Source: AP-15 sp963787425 | GTDB lineage: Bacteria > Pseudomonadota > Alphaproteobacteria > ATCC43930 > CGMCC-115725 | DNA: 64,000 nt | Reading direction: 5' to 3' | Assembly: GCA_963787425.1 (NCBI GenBank) | Contig: CAWBCV010000013.1 | Span: 248,001 to 312,000 of the forward strand | Shown here: positions 27,663 through 36,930 of the stretch, piece by piece | Position numbering within the stretch: the first letter of the stretch is position 1 | Layout of the letters: each line of letters opens with the position of its first letter | Notes under the pieces: generated by a model | What the model was told of the DNA's origin: nothing | The model's database searches: none | Seen by the model: the letters and a program-made list of their open reading frames with translations, nothing else | Made by a program: the position numbers and the translations under genes

Positions 27663-28035
27663 GTGAGGATCCTTTATCGGGCCGTCTTTCTCGTCATCGC
27701 GATTATTCTGATCCTGTTCGCCGTCTCCAACCGCGAAACGGTATCGGTCGGTTTCTGGCCGCTGCCGTTCCTGGCGGATGTGCCGCTTTATCTGCTGTGT
27801 TTCCTGAGCCTCCTGGCCGGCGCTCTGATCGGCTTGGCGGTCACCTGGATGGCCGGTCACCGCAACCGGCGCGAACTTAGGGCGCCGCCGGCGGCGTATC
27901 GAAGCGCTGGAGCGCGAACTGACTGCCATCCAATCGCAGCTCGAGGACCACCCGGCCCCAGCGAAGACGCAGCTACCCGTTACGCGGCAATTGCGCCCAT
28001 TCCTCAAAGGCGAAGCCGTAAGTGCCCATCAGTGA
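27663..28035 (+). CDS. LapA-domain membrane protein, frameshifted
   Basis: LapA (DUF1049) proteins are small inner-membrane proteins with two helices; in E. coli LapA works with LapB to control LpxC. Here the N-terminal helix FLVIAIILILFAVSN and second helix LLCFLSLLAGALIGLAV are clear. The as-given frame runs on to 28109 with an unrelated tail, but one frame away the sequence continues RRRRRIEALERELTAIQSQL, a typical LapA coiled-coil tail ending at 28035. One extra base near 27882. GTG start with nearby GAGG. The position downstream of ihfB matches alphaproteobacterial order. Confidence 0.8.
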
Positions 28036-28167
28036 AGCATCTGGCGAAGGCGAAAGACTGGGAAACCGTCGGGCGCTCCGAGGCCGTAGCTACGATGGAA
28101 TTCGAATGACGGGTGCCGGGCGGCTAGCCCAAGCCCGCCGGATCCGTAAGAGAGAGGCCATTGCCTG

Positions 28168-28911
28168 ATGAGCAGCCCGGCCCCTGCGCGCCAACCCCCC
28201 CGCAAGGTGCCCCTGACCGTCATTGCCATAGACGGTGGCGCCGCCCACGAACTGACCCGCATGGCGGTCGAGCATACCCTGCGGGTGATCGAGCCCGAGC
28301 AGGTGCTGATCCTGACGGACGACCCGCAGAAGATCGCCATCTCCGGCGAAGTCGATTATCGGCAGTTCGCAGGCAAAAGCGTCATCGCCTACCAGCGAGC
28401 CCTGTGGTACGAGGTGCCGCGATGGCTCCGGACCGATCATTTCCTGTTGATCCAATGGGACGGCCACGCCGTAAATGCGGACGCTTGGACGGATGAGTTC
28501 CTCGCATACGACTACATCGGCGCGCCGTGGCCGTGGTTCGGCCCAGAGACCAGGGTAGGGAACGGCGGATTCTCGCTTCGCTCGAAGAGGCTGGCGAAAT
28601 ATCTTGCTGCGAACCCGGACCGTTATCCCTTATGGTGCCCAGAAGACGACGCGATCTGCCGCCGATACCGTACGGTCCTAATGGACAAGGGGTTCAGTTG
28701 GGCGCCGGAGGATCTGGCGTATCGGTTTTCCGTCGAGAGCCCAGGCAAAGATCTAGCAATGAAACCGTTCGGGTTTCATTCGCCGGTAAACTGGTCGTGG
28801 GCGTTGTCGCGCGAGGAACGGGAACGGCGCTTCCCCGCTGCCTCGCCCTACGTTTTGGGGCTCGGCGGGTTTGAAAAGGTTCGGCAGTGGCATCATGAGT
28901 CGGGTCGGTGA
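28168..28911 (+). CDS. DUF5672 family protein (putative glycosyltransferase-like)
   Basis: 247 residues. The DUF5672 signature is clear: LIQWDGHAVNADAW, then YDYIGAPWPWF, VGNGGFSLRSKRL and CPEDDAICRRYR. The family is annotated as unknown but the GNGGFSLRS and DD patterns resemble nucleotide-sugar GT-A enzymes (inference). The neighbour downstream is a methyltransferase, as often near capsule or glycan genes. Start ATG at 28168; a weak upstream purine tract is visible. Confidence 0.85.
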   Translation: MSSPAPARQPPRKVPLTVIAIDGGAAHELTRMAVEHTLRVIEPEQVLILTDDPQKIAISGEVDYRQFAGKSVIAYQRALWYEVPRWLRTDHFLLIQWDGHAVNADAWTDEFLAYDYIGAPWPWFGPETRVGNGGFSLRSKRLAKYLAANPDRYPLWCPEDDAICRRYRTVLMDKGFSWAPEDLAYRFSVESPGKDLAMKPFGFHSPVNWSWALSREERERRFPAASPYVLGLGGFEKVRQWHHESGR

Positions 28912-29026
28912 CCGGGGACAATCGCCGGGGCATTTGTCCCGTCCGTCTCCCGAGACGGTTCGACGCCTTTGATCACGTGATCGACGAAGTGGTGGAGGCC
29001 ATTTGTCGGCATCTCGAGGCCCCGAT

Positions 29027-29668
29027 ATGAGCGAGGCGCGCAAGTTTACCTACGATCCGACGATCTTTGACGTCGGCTCGATGGAGCAAGCTCGATGGGT
29101 GGCGCTCAACCCGGATGGCGTGCACACGCCGGAGGAGCGCTGGGGAATCGAGACCGAGTACCTGATGGAGATCGTCGACGCCTACCTGCCGCCGCGCGAC
29201 GCGACAGCATTGGATTTCGGCTGCGGGCCTGGCCGGCTCGCGAAGCCATTGATCGAGCGCAAGAATTGGTCGGTGCTGGGCGTCGACATCAGCTCGGGAA
29301 TGGCGGCGTTGGCGACGGAGTACGTCAAATCTGAGCGGTTCCTGGTTTGCAACCCGACGACCTTCGATCAGCTGCTGCGTTTCGGGGTGTGTGCGGATTT
29401 CGCGCTGGCCGTCTGGGTGCTCCAGCATTGCCAACGCCCGGACGAGGACATCGCGAGGATAAAGGCCGCGCTGAAGCCGGGCGGCCGGCTTCTCGTGCTC
29501 AACGCTTCCCGCAGGTTGGTGCCGACGCGAGAGCAAGTGTGGATCGACGACGGCATCGACGTTTGGGGGCTCTTGCAGGAGCATTTCCAGATGTTGCGCA
29601 CCGAGCAACCAGACGCATCGGTCGTACCGCCGGGACGCGCATTGTGGGGCGTCTTTGAACGCCAATAA
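29027..29668 (+). CDS. Class I SAM-dependent methyltransferase
   Basis: 213 residues with a complete class I fold. The AdoMet motif I is LDFGCGPGRLAKPL; motif II acidic residue in GVDISSGM; post-motif LKPGGRLLVLNASRR. The N-terminal 50 residues (KFTYDPTIFDVGS) have no recognisable domain. The start ATGAGCGAGG at 29027 is favoured over the ATG at 29003 by a GAGG site. Substrate unknown; the neighbour DUF5672 hints at glycan modification. Confidence 0.85.
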   Translation: MSEARKFTYDPTIFDVGSMEQARWVALNPDGVHTPEERWGIETEYLMEIVDAYLPPRDATALDFGCGPGRLAKPLIERKNWSVLGVDISSGMAALATEYVKSERFLVCNPTTFDQLLRFGVCADFALAVWVLQHCQRPDEDIARIKAALKPGGRLLVLNASRRLVPTREQVWIDDGIDVWGLLQEHFQMLRTEQPDASVVPPGRALWGVFERQ

Positions 29669-29843
29669 ACAGCTGGCGTTCTCGATCCCTCCCGCGGCCA
29701 AAACAAACACCTTCGCTTTCACCTGGAGTGCGCGACCGGACGAGGAGCCGTGACCATCTCCCCAGTCACACAGAGAACGGCCAGAACCGTTACGTCCCCG
29801 CGAACCGGCCGGCCGTCGGTGATCTTATGAGCCTGTTCCGGTT

Positions 29844-30365
29844 TTAGGTCAGTGGCGCGTGATCGACCGAGGCCGCTCGGGAGGTGCGCCTCGGCTGAGA
29901 GTGTCGTGCGTGCCGCGCCACCCTGCGCGCGGGAGACGATCGGCTCATTCGCGGGGGCGGCGACAGCCGCTCTCCGGCGGCTTCGGGGACATCGGTATCC
30001 GCGCGAGATCCGGGACGCGCGGTGATCCAAGAACGACCCTCTTCCGCCTGATCGGTCGCGAACACCCGGATCTTGCTGGGTATCAAAAAGCGAAGCGCTT
30101 TCACGGTGAGCCTCACCCAGCCGATATCGGTCACGATCGCAACCCGCTCGCAGCGCGAAGCATGCTCCAGTCCGAGGTCGAGCTCGTCCCATGCAGCGCC
30201 GGGAAACCGCGAGTTGAGCTCGTAATAGAGCCTGATCTTGTCGTGCCGTTTGAGGGACTTCTCCATCGCCGGGACCAAGACGTCCTGACAGTCCTGCATC
30301 GTCAGCCGTCCGCTAACCGCGATACCGACGACGTTGCCGGGGAGGCCTTCGATCAGTTCGAGCAT
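29844..30365 (-). CDS. SpoIIAA-like/STAS-related protein with abnormal C-terminal tail
   Basis: The first 120 residues match the SpoIIAA-like (DUF3478) family: MLELIEGLPGNVVGIAVSGRLT, DKIRLYYELNSRFPG, RVAIVTDIGW and RFLIPSKIRVFATDQ. The family resembles anti-sigma antagonists and lipid-binding CRAL/TRIO folds. After WITA the protein runs another 50 arginine/serine-rich residues, which is not family-like and may reflect a lost stop or frameshift. It starts 10 bases after the porin stop, same strand, so the two are probably one operon. Confidence 0.7.
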   Translation of the reverse strand: MLELIEGLPGNVVGIAVSGRLTMQDCQDVLVPAMEKSLKRHDKIRLYYELNSRFPGAAWDELDLGLEHASRCERVAIVTDIGWVRLTVKALRFLIPSKIRVFATDQAEEGRSWITARPGSRADTDVPEAAGERLSPPPRMSRSSPARRVARHARHSQPRRTSRAASVDHAPLT

Positions 30366-30375
30366 CGCCCTCCTC

Positions 30376-32004
30376 CTAGAAGGCTACGCGGAACTTGGCG
30401 GAGAAACCCTGCGCGTGGCCCTTGCCGTTGGCGACGACGATGCGGGTGCCATAATTGTACTGGACACCGGCGGTGATGAACGCGACCGGGTTCCACACCA
30501 GATTGGCAAAGGCGTTCCACTGCTCCTTGGTAAATGTGCTGGCCTGGGCCGGCCCGATCAGCTGCGAGTTGAGGTCTTGCTGCGCGATGCCGGCTGCTAA
30601 CGTCGAGCGCAGGTTCGGCGTCCACCAATGCTGGTAGCCGCCATTTGTGCTCCACGCAAAGTTCTGCGAAAAGATGACGTTCGACGCCGCCATCCCGCCC
30701 GTGCAGCCCGGTTGGGGCGTCGCGCACGCGGTTGCGACGGTGAAGTTGGTCGACATCGCCGAAGCGTTGGCCCACCCGCCGCTCGTATAGTAGCCGATAC
30801 CTTCGCCCGCGACAAAACTGAACAGGAAATCGTCCTTGGCCCACCCGAACCAGCCAGGCTTGACGTCGCCACTGAAATGGCCGCCATAGCCGAGGTAATC
30901 TCGGGAGATGAAGTGGCCGTCGTTGAACTGCATCGGAACGAGCACACCGGCGAAGTCCACGTGCCCCCAGGGCTGCGCCCAATAGGAGGCGACGGTGAGA
31001 TTGGGCGCGATGGGCTTGGCGATGTTGCCGTTGATCGGGGTTCCCGAGCCGGTGCAGGGTACGCCATTGCAGGTCGCGGAGATGTTCCCAGTCCCGGGGC
31101 CGGCCGGGAGCCCGCCGGTGTTCGAAATCATTAGCAAAGAGGCCGCCGGGGGTTTCGACGGAGACGGTCGGCTGTTCCGCCGACACCGAGAAGGCGCTGC
31201 CCAATGGACCCGCAAGGGTGTAGCGCACCTGCGGGATGCGCGCACCGCCGGTCGAGCCCATCGCGCCGCCAAATTCCATTGATTCGGTATCGGCGTCGGC
31301 ATCGGAAAAGTTCGAGATCGCCTGGCCGGCGAGAAACCCGCCCAATGTGCCGTAGGCAAATCTGAGGCGCGGGAGGAGGCTGTCGCCGCCGGCCTGCTGC
31401 GCGGTCTGGACGCTGAAAGCGTTGCTACCCGACCAATCGAACTCAAAGAATGTCCGCAACTCGCCCAGGCCGTCGGGGTGCGGGTCTCGACATTTAGCCT
31501 CGACTGCTGCGGGCTGAACTCGAAGAACCCGTTGCCGCGCGAATGGTTGGCCTGCTGTGCGACATTGCCGAGACCGGGCACGAACATTTGACCGACCGGC
31601 ACCCCATTCAGGTTCCCGTTTTGGCCGAAATTCGACGAAGGAAGACCAGGATTGGCGGTGTTGGCGCCCTGCAGAAAGTAGTTCGCCGTGAGGTCGACAA
31701 AGCCGCCCACGCGGATCGAGGTGTCGGTGCCCGGGACCAGGAACGACCGCGGGAAGCTGCCGCCGATGATTGCTTGACCTGGGATCGGCTGAGTGCCCAA
31801 CGGCCCCGCAATGCCGGGGGCAACCTTCGTTTCCGGTAGAGCGCCCTGCGCGAGCTGGTCGATGCGCCGCTGCAACAGCTCCTGATTGGCGCGCAAATCC
31901 GCCAGCTCGTCGGCGCTCGCCGCTGGAAGACCCGTCAGCAACGCGATCGTCGCGGTCAGGCCGCCGATCGCCGCCAAGGTGCCGATAGTACGCGTTTTCG
32001 TCAT
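30376..32004 (-). CDS. DcaP-like outer-membrane porin with two frameshifts
   Basis: Outer-membrane beta-barrel protein. N-terminus: signal peptide (IALLTGLPAASA), then a short coiled coil (ELADLRANQELLQRRIDQLAQ), typical of DcaP-type trimeric porins, then barrel strands such as GGFVDLTANYFLQG and LNVETRTPTG. The middle third (about 31130-31480) lies in another frame, reading LGELRTFFEFDWSGSNAF and AYGTLGGFLAGQA, so a missing base near 31480 and a compensating indel near 31125 are present. The C-terminus ends with FSAKFRVAF, with the expected terminal phenylalanine. Total length is divisible by three. Confidence 0.8.
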   Translation of the reverse strand: MTKTRTIGTLAAIGGLTATIALLTGLPAASADELADLRANQELLQRRIDQLAQGALPETKVAPGIAGPLGTQPIPGQAIIGGSFPRSFLVPGTDTSIRVGGFVDLTANYFLQGANTANPGLPSSNFGQNGNLNGVPVGQMFVPGLGNVAQQANHSRGNGFFEFSPQQSRLNVETRTPTAWASCGHSLSSIGRVATLSASRPRSRPAATASSRASDLPTAHWAGFSPARRSRTFPMPTPIPNQWNLAARWARPAVRASRRCATPLRVHWAAPSRCRRNSRPSPSKPPAASLLMISNTGGLPAGPGTGNISATCNGVPCTGSGTPINGNIAKPIAPNLTVASYWAQPWGHVDFAGVLVPMQFNDGHFISRDYLGYGGHFSGDVKPGWFGWAKDDFLFSFVAGEGIGYYTSGGWANASAMSTNFTVATACATPQPGCTGGMAASNVIFSQNFAWSTNGGYQHWWTPNLRSTLAAGIAQQDLNSQLIGPAQASTFTKEQWNAFANLVWNPVAFITAGVQYNYGTRIVVANGKGHAQGFSAKFRVAF

Positions 32005-32610
32005 CGTTAACCGCTCCCCCGGTGACCAACCTCTGAAATCACAGGTTGATGTTGACCGAGTGTGGGCTTCCGGCACTATCCATCGTCAGATTGAAAAGAG
32101 GTGGAGCATAGGATCTAAACCTAAGGTTTCAGAGGTTTAGACCTATGGGGCGCAACATGCTGAATATGTTGGAGTTTCCATCGATTTGATGGTCCCGCGT
32201 TTTGCGATCCGTTTAGCTGCAGGCGCGGCGCCGAGAACGACGGATGCGCGTAGATGTGTTAGATATGCAACAGAAAAGAAGCGCCTGAGGGCGCGACGTC
32301 CACGCTTCCTCTGGAATGCTCAGCTGCATCTCATGCGGCGTGCCGTTGCGGCGCGCGAAATACCGCAACGATGGAAGCTAGCGAAATTGGTGCAGGAGGC
32401 CCTGCTATGACTTGCCTATCCGAGACTGGCTTACAAAACGATGACAGCCTCATGCGGCGGAACGATGGGCCCCGGCTTTCGCCGGGGAAGTGCTTCGATG
32501 AGCGCGGCAGGGGTCCTGCACACGCTCCTCCACGGGAATGACGACGACCCGCGGTGACTCGTCGAGAATTCTCGCTTCATTTTTGCCCAGCCTCTGGCAC
32601 CGAGGCCGGG
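32005..32610. other. Upstream region of the porin gene
   Basis: No supported gene. It contains a perfect 9-bp inverted repeat at 32114-32141 and, around 32465-32560, scattered remnants of palindromic repeats. Short arginine-rich ORFs on the plus strand (32186-32410) lack family similarity. Confidence 0.45.
32114..32141. promoter_or_regulatory. Inverted repeat TCTAAACCT / AGGTTTAGA upstream of porin
   Basis: Perfect 9-bp arms separated by 10 bases, centred about 125 bases upstream of the porin ATG (32004). The 19-base centre-to-centre spacing suggests a dimeric regulator operator. No poly-T follows, so a terminator is less likely. Confidence 0.45.
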
Positions 32611-33144
32611 CTAGCGCTGGCCGAGGTAGGACAAGGTGGGTAGATACGCCTGAGCCACTTGCGGCGATGCCGTCAGGACAGCAAAGGTATTGGGTGCGAA
32701 ACTGAAGTCCGCCTCGGGATAGCCGAACTGCCAGCTGGCTACCCACTGGACCTGAAGATAGCTCTGCGTCCCCGCCGCCAGTTGGAGGCTCGCCGCCTGA
32801 GGGGTGGGGAGGCCAATGGGCTCTACGGTAAAGCGGTAGGCCCCCGGCGGGAAATCTCGGAAGAAGTCTGTGCCTGTCGCGATTTCACCGACAGGTGCGT
32901 CATTCGCATATATTGTCGGCGCCGCCCCATAGACAAAGCTTTGGCCGCTAGGCAAATCCCACCCTCGGAAGAACCAGACCCGCGCCGATCCCGGTGCGAT
33001 CGCCGGAATCTGCGCTTCCGCGGTCGTGACCTTGGCTTGCGGTGTGCAGTCGTTGAGCACGAAGATAAACGCGACGAGCAGTACCGCTAGCGGGAGAGGG
33101 TATTTGTTAGTGTCTATTCTCTGAGCAGCGATGTTTAAAGGCAT
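32611..33144 (-). CDS. DUF2846-like lipoprotein or exported protein
   Basis: 177 residues. N-terminus has a hydrophobic segment (LAVLLVAFIFVLNDC) with a near-lipobox NDC. The body fits DUF2846: ARVWFFRGWDLPSG, then APTIYANDAPVGEIATGTDFF, then FPPGAYRFTVEP. It overlaps the preceding lipoprotein gene by about 10 bases, so they are co-translated. Function unknown. Paralogues at 12853 and 35441. Confidence 0.65.
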   Translation of the reverse strand: MPLNIAAQRIDTNKYPLPLAVLLVAFIFVLNDCTPQAKVTTAEAQIPAIAPGSARVWFFRGWDLPSGQSFVYGAAPTIYANDAPVGEIATGTDFFRDFPPGAYRFTVEPIGLPTPQAASLQLAAGTQSYLQVQWVASWQFGYPEADFSFAPNTFAVLTASPQVAQAYLPTLSYLGQR

Positions 33145-33395
33145 CGGATCGTCCAGTTGGTGAATGTGCCTGGCTCGTCGCGAGCCCGATCGGGGGTGCC
33201 TTGGTGCACCGTCTTGTCCATGACGCGATACCCGCTCGGACAGACGCGCTCAGCCGTACGTCGGTTCGGTGCCTCGGAACCTCCGGGAATTCCTGCGCTT
33301 TCGATAACGAATGTGCGGCTGTCGATCTTGCTGATCGAAGATTCGGAGGAGCAAGCGGCAAGGGCGAGCAGCGCAATCAGCAGAAAAGGGCGCAT
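33135..33395 (-). CDS. Small lipoprotein
   Basis: 86 residues with a good lipoprotein signal: LLIALLALAACSSES (lipobox LAAC, Ser at +2 suggesting outer-membrane sorting). Mature part has two cysteines (AERVCPSGYRV, TNWTIRCL) that could form a disulfide. No family recognised. First gene of a two-gene unit with the DUF2846-like gene. Confidence 0.7.
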   Translation of the reverse strand: MRPFLLIALLALAACSSESSISKIDSRTFVIESAGIPGGSEAPNRRTAERVCPSGYRVMDKTVHQGTPDRARDEPGTFTNWTIRCL

Positions 33396-33437
33396 TCCGG
33401 GCTTACGCGAACGCTTATAGATGTGCCATAGGACGCT

Positions 33438-35333
33438 TCAGCGTGCCATCTGCGCAAGGGCGGCGGCGACCTCGCGCGCCACGCGAGGCCAATCCTCCTC
33501 CTTCTGCCGGAACAGCCGCGCGGTCGGATACCAGGGGCTGTCTTCGCGCTCGAGCAGCCAGCGCCATTCCGAGGGATACCGCAACAGGAGCCATGTCGGT
33601 TGCCCGAGTGCGCCCGCCAGATGCGCAACCGAAGTGTCCGCGCTGATGACCAGGTCCAGGCGGCAAACTGCAGCCGCAGTTTCGGCGAAATCAACCAGCC
33701 ATGGCGAGAGGTCGGCGATCTTCACTCCGGCAAGGGACGAGATGTCGCCCGACCGCTCGCCGACCTGAAGACTGAACCAGCTTACGCCGTCGACTTCCCA
33801 CAAGGGTTGGAGCAACTGCAGATCGATCGCACCAACCGTAGTGCCGGCCCATACGACACCCACCCTGACACCGGACGTGGTGGGGATCCGCTCGGCCCAA
33901 GCGACCGACGCCTCCGCCGGGACCTTCAGATAGGGTACCGCGTTGGGAATAGTTGCCAGATTTGTTTTGAATAGCCGAGGCAGGCTGAGTAGCGGACAAT
34001 GGCAATCGAAAGTCGGCAGCGGGTCGCCGGCGGCGACGACCTCGGATGCGCCGGCGACCGTGCGCGCAAGACGGACAAGTGATGCCGGCACCTCGAGAAC
34101 AACTCTGCCGCCACGCTCCGCGACGGCGGGGATATACCGGATGAATTGCAACGTATCCCCAAACCCTTGCTCGGCATGGATCAGGATGCTCGCTCCGGCA
34201 AGGGGCTGGCCGGACCATAGAGGCCGATCGAACTTTCGGTCGTACACATTGACCGCAAAGCGCCACTCATATTCCTGCCACCCCTCGTCGAGCTCTCCAG
34301 TCACCAAAAGAGCGAGCGAGCGGTTAAGATGCGCCTTGGCATAAGCGGGGTTGAGGGTCAACGCGCACCCGTAGCAGGCGAGCGCTTCGGCGTACAGGCC
34401 ACGGTGCTGGAGAGCGCTGCCGAGATTGTAGTGCAGTTCGGCGCGACCCGGCTGCAGCGCCAGCGCCTGTTCATGATGAGTGATCGCCTCCGCCCGCCGG
34501 CCTAGATCGACGAGCGCGATGCCGAGATTGTTGTGCGCGTCGGGATTGTCAGGCGACAATGCCAGTGCCTGCTGATAGCGGGCGACGGCATCCTCCAGCC
34601 GGCCGTGGGCGCGCAATACGACGCCGAGTCCGATATGGCTCTCGGCACAATTCGGCCGGAGCGCAAGAGCGCGCTCATAGCAGGCCTGCGCTGCTTCCAA
34701 CTTCCCCTGCGCCTGCAGAGCACCGGCGAGATTGTCGAGGCTCTCGACAAGATCCGGCCGGAGCGCCAGCGCCTTGCGATAGCAGCCGATCGCTTCGTCG
34801 AGCCGGCCGAGATCCTGCAACGCAGTGCCGAGATTATTAAGTAATTCTATCGCTTCGGGGTTGAGGCGCAACGCTCGTTCGAAATAGGCGGCGGCGCGCT
34901 CCGGCTGGCCGAGGTCCTGATATGTATTGCCTAGATTGTAGAGGGTATCGACCGAGGCCGGCGCGAGGGCGAGAGCCCTCTCGTAGCAATCAATGGCCTC
35001 GCCGAGCCTATCGAGTGCTCTGAGAATGTTGCCGAGGTTGTGGTGAAAAGCCGGGTCCCGGCCGTTCCGCATGATCGCCATGCGGATGTGCTCGATCGCC
35101 TCGTCGGAGCGGCCGCGCTGATGCTCGATCAGGCCGAGCAGATGAAGGGTTTGCGCATGACCGGGGTCGACAGACAGGATCTCGCGGCACAGCCGCTCCG
35201 CATCGGCCGCGCGTCCCCCGCGTTGATGCGCGAGCGCCGTGTTGAACCATCCGGCGATCGGCGCGGCCGGCTTGCCCGACGCGCGACCCTGCTGCCCCAG
35301 CCGGGCTCCGGCCCGGCGCTGCTTCCAGTTCAT
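33438..35333 (-). CDS. TPR protein with GT9/heptosyltransferase-like C-terminal domain
   Basis: About 631 residues: N-terminal array of ten or so TPR units (repeated AxxxxxALAL and NNLG patterns, residues 30-370), then a C-terminal domain with RPLWSGQPLAG, HAEQGFGDTLQFIRY and VISADTSVAHLAGALG, which resembles ADP-heptose:LPS heptosyltransferase (GT9) families. The TPR-GT9 architecture is frequent in alphaproteobacteria and is often compared with O-GlcNAc transferases, but activity is unproved. The start ATG at 35333 follows a TTG upstream at 35351. Stand-alone gene. Confidence 0.85.
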   Translation of the reverse strand: MNWKQRRAGARLGQQGRASGKPAAPIAGWFNTALAHQRGGRAADAERLCREILSVDPGHAQTLHLLGLIEHQRGRSDEAIEHIRMAIMRNGRDPAFHHNLGNILRALDRLGEAIDCYERALALAPASVDTLYNLGNTYQDLGQPERAAAYFERALRLNPEAIELLNNLGTALQDLGRLDEAIGCYRKALALRPDLVESLDNLAGALQAQGKLEAAQACYERALALRPNCAESHIGLGVVLRAHGRLEDAVARYQQALALSPDNPDAHNNLGIALVDLGRRAEAITHHEQALALQPGRAELHYNLGSALQHRGLYAEALACYGCALTLNPAYAKAHLNRSLALLVTGELDEGWQEYEWRFAVNVYDRKFDRPLWSGQPLAGASILIHAEQGFGDTLQFIRYIPAVAERGGRVVLEVPASLVRLARTVAGASEVVAAGDPLPTFDCHCPLLSLPRLFKTNLATIPNAVPYLKVPAEASVAWAERIPTTSGVRVGVVWAGTTVGAIDLQLLQPLWEVDGVSWFSLQVGERSGDISSLAGVKIADLSPWLVDFAETAAAVCRLDLVISADTSVAHLAGALGQPTWLLLRYPSEWRWLLEREDSPWYPTARLFRQKEEDWPRVAREVAAALAQMAR

Positions 35334-35440
35334 CGGGACTTGATAGCGCAACCACCCGGTACATATCCATCGTCCAGGAAACCGACGAACAGCGGGAACC
35401 CAGGACGCTCACGGGCGCCAGGGGAAAGGAGGGAATGCCG

Positions 35441-35914
35441 ATGGCGCGAGGTTCCGCTCAAGGCCCACGAAGGTGGCTCGAGTGGGCAGGCGTCTTGGTG
35501 CTGACGGTGGCCGGCTGCGCCGAACCGTCGGCGCAAGTCTCCGTTGCCGCACCGCCCGTCCTGGCGGGTCAAGCCCGGATCTGGTTTTACCGTCCTTTGG
35601 AACTCTCCGAGAGCCTCAACCTGGCAAATATCGATGTGAACAGCAGCTACTTCGGGTCCGTCGCAAACGGCGGCGTGTTTTATCGCGACGTTTCGCCTGG
35701 GCATTATCACATCGCGCCGGTCAGCTATAACCAGGACTTCAACCAAAACAAGGATGTCGATCTCGCGGCCGGCCAGCAGCTCTACGTCAAGATCGTCTCT
35801 TTGCAAAATTGGGACGGCGCCTGCAGGCATTGTTTGCGCGACACATTCTACGCCTGGCTGATCCCGCCGGAGGTAGCGCAGGTAGAGATCGCCCGCGACC
35901 GCAGCGGCATATGA
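35441..35914 (+). CDS. DUF2846-like lipoprotein
   Basis: About 157 residues with a clear lipoprotein signal (VLVLTVAGCAEP, lipobox VAGC). The mature part follows DUF2846: ARIWFYRPLELSE, VNSSYFGSVANGGVF, VSPGHYHIAPV, then FYAWLIPPEVAQ. Start ATG at 35441 (a second ATG at 35435). Divergent from the TPR gene. Function unknown. Confidence 0.75.
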   Translation: MARGSAQGPRRWLEWAGVLVLTVAGCAEPSAQVSVAAPPVLAGQARIWFYRPLELSESLNLANIDVNSSYFGSVANGGVFYRDVSPGHYHIAPVSYNQDFNQNKDVDLAAGQQLYVKIVSLQNWDGACRHCLRDTFYAWLIPPEVAQVEIARDRSGI

Positions 35915-35957
35915 CGGACGGACCGGCCGCAGAAACCCGCTGCGGACTATACTGCAC

Positions 35958-36644
35958 TCACCCGCGCAAGTAATCGGCTATCTCGGTTCGACGCCTTGCG
36001 TTTAGCTTGCCGAGCAGGTTATGGACATGTGATTTCGTCGTCGCAACGCTGATATTCAACCGGCGAGCGATTTCCTTGTCGCTGAGCCCGCTCTTGATCA
36101 GTTCGGCGGTCTGCCGCTCGCGCCTGGTGAGCGTAGGCCTCGCGACCAGCCGATTGCGGCGGGTACTTCCATTAGCAGTGTGGGCGATGCGCCGCAGCAA
36201 GCCAGCGGCCACCCGGCCAGAGCAGACCTGCTCGCCACTGTGGATATCCATCATCAGGCGAACGAAATCGCAGAGGGGCGTGGTTCTCGGAATGTACCCG
36301 ATTACCCCGGCCTCGGCCCAGGCGACGACGTCATCTTCCGTCTCCCTGACCGAGGAGACGACAATGCGCATGCCAGGAGCCTCGTCGAGAGCGCGCCGTG
36401 CTGCGGCCGCACCCTCGGGCATTCTTCCATCCAACAATACGATATCTGGCTGCATGGACGCACTGAGCGCTACCGCCTCGGAGAGATCGGCGCACAGCCC
36501 GGCGACCGACAGGGAGGGGTCGCGTTCGAGGAGCTCGGCAAGGCATTCGCCGGTGAAGCGCACCCCCCATACGAGCAGGATGCGTATGCCCCGAGCCGCT
36601 CGGCTAGAGACGACAGCCTGGTCCGGCGCGACGTTTGCCTCCAC
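35958..36644 (-). CDS. LuxR/NarL-type response regulator with atypical receiver
   Basis: 228 residues: N-terminal receiver-like domain and C-terminal LuxR helix-turn-helix (LTRRERQTAELIKSGLSDKEIARRLNISVATTKSHVHNLL is split here as its recognisable motifs LTRRERQTAELI and SVATTKSHVHNLL). The phosphoacceptor aspartate is kept in DIVLLDGRMP, but the usual acidic pair is ILLVWG instead of ILLVDD, and the switch lysine is arginine in GYIPRTT. Phosphorylation-independent control is therefore plausible. No histidine kinase is adjacent. Target genes unknown. Confidence 0.85.
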   Translation of the reverse strand: MEANVAPDQAVVSSRAARGIRILLVWGVRFTGECLAELLERDPSLSVAGLCADLSEAVALSASMQPDIVLLDGRMPEGAAAARRALDEAPGMRIVVSSVRETEDDVVAWAEAGVIGYIPRTTPLCDFVRLMMDIHSGEQVCSGRVAAGLLRRIAHTANGSTRRNRLVARPTLTRRERQTAELIKSGLSDKEIARRLNISVATTKSHVHNLLGKLNARRRTEIADYLRG

Positions 36645-36930
36645 AACCCATCCTCCCGTCCCGCAATTCTAAGCGCGGGACCACGCCGAGTTAGGTCCGG
36701 GACCCGCGTTTCGATCACACGGTGATCGCTCCGATCCTCGTCGCCGCCAACTGCCAGGCCGACATTCTTCGCTTTGTTATCAGTCGTCCAAGGCCGCCAG
36801 CGGCGCCTCTATGGAAAAACATTATTCAACCTGGCGTAGCTTGTCCAGGAAGATATTTTGCGATTGGTTCTATCGGGACGCTCGCAGGCCGCAAAAATAC
36901 GCCCCGCGGAGATCACACGCGGACCTCAAC
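36645..36930. other. Intergenic stretch with no gene recognised
   Basis: No supported gene, repeat or terminator is visible here. The two flanking genes are on the same strand (minus), so the promoter of the regulator gene should lie at the left end of this gap. Confidence 0.4.
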
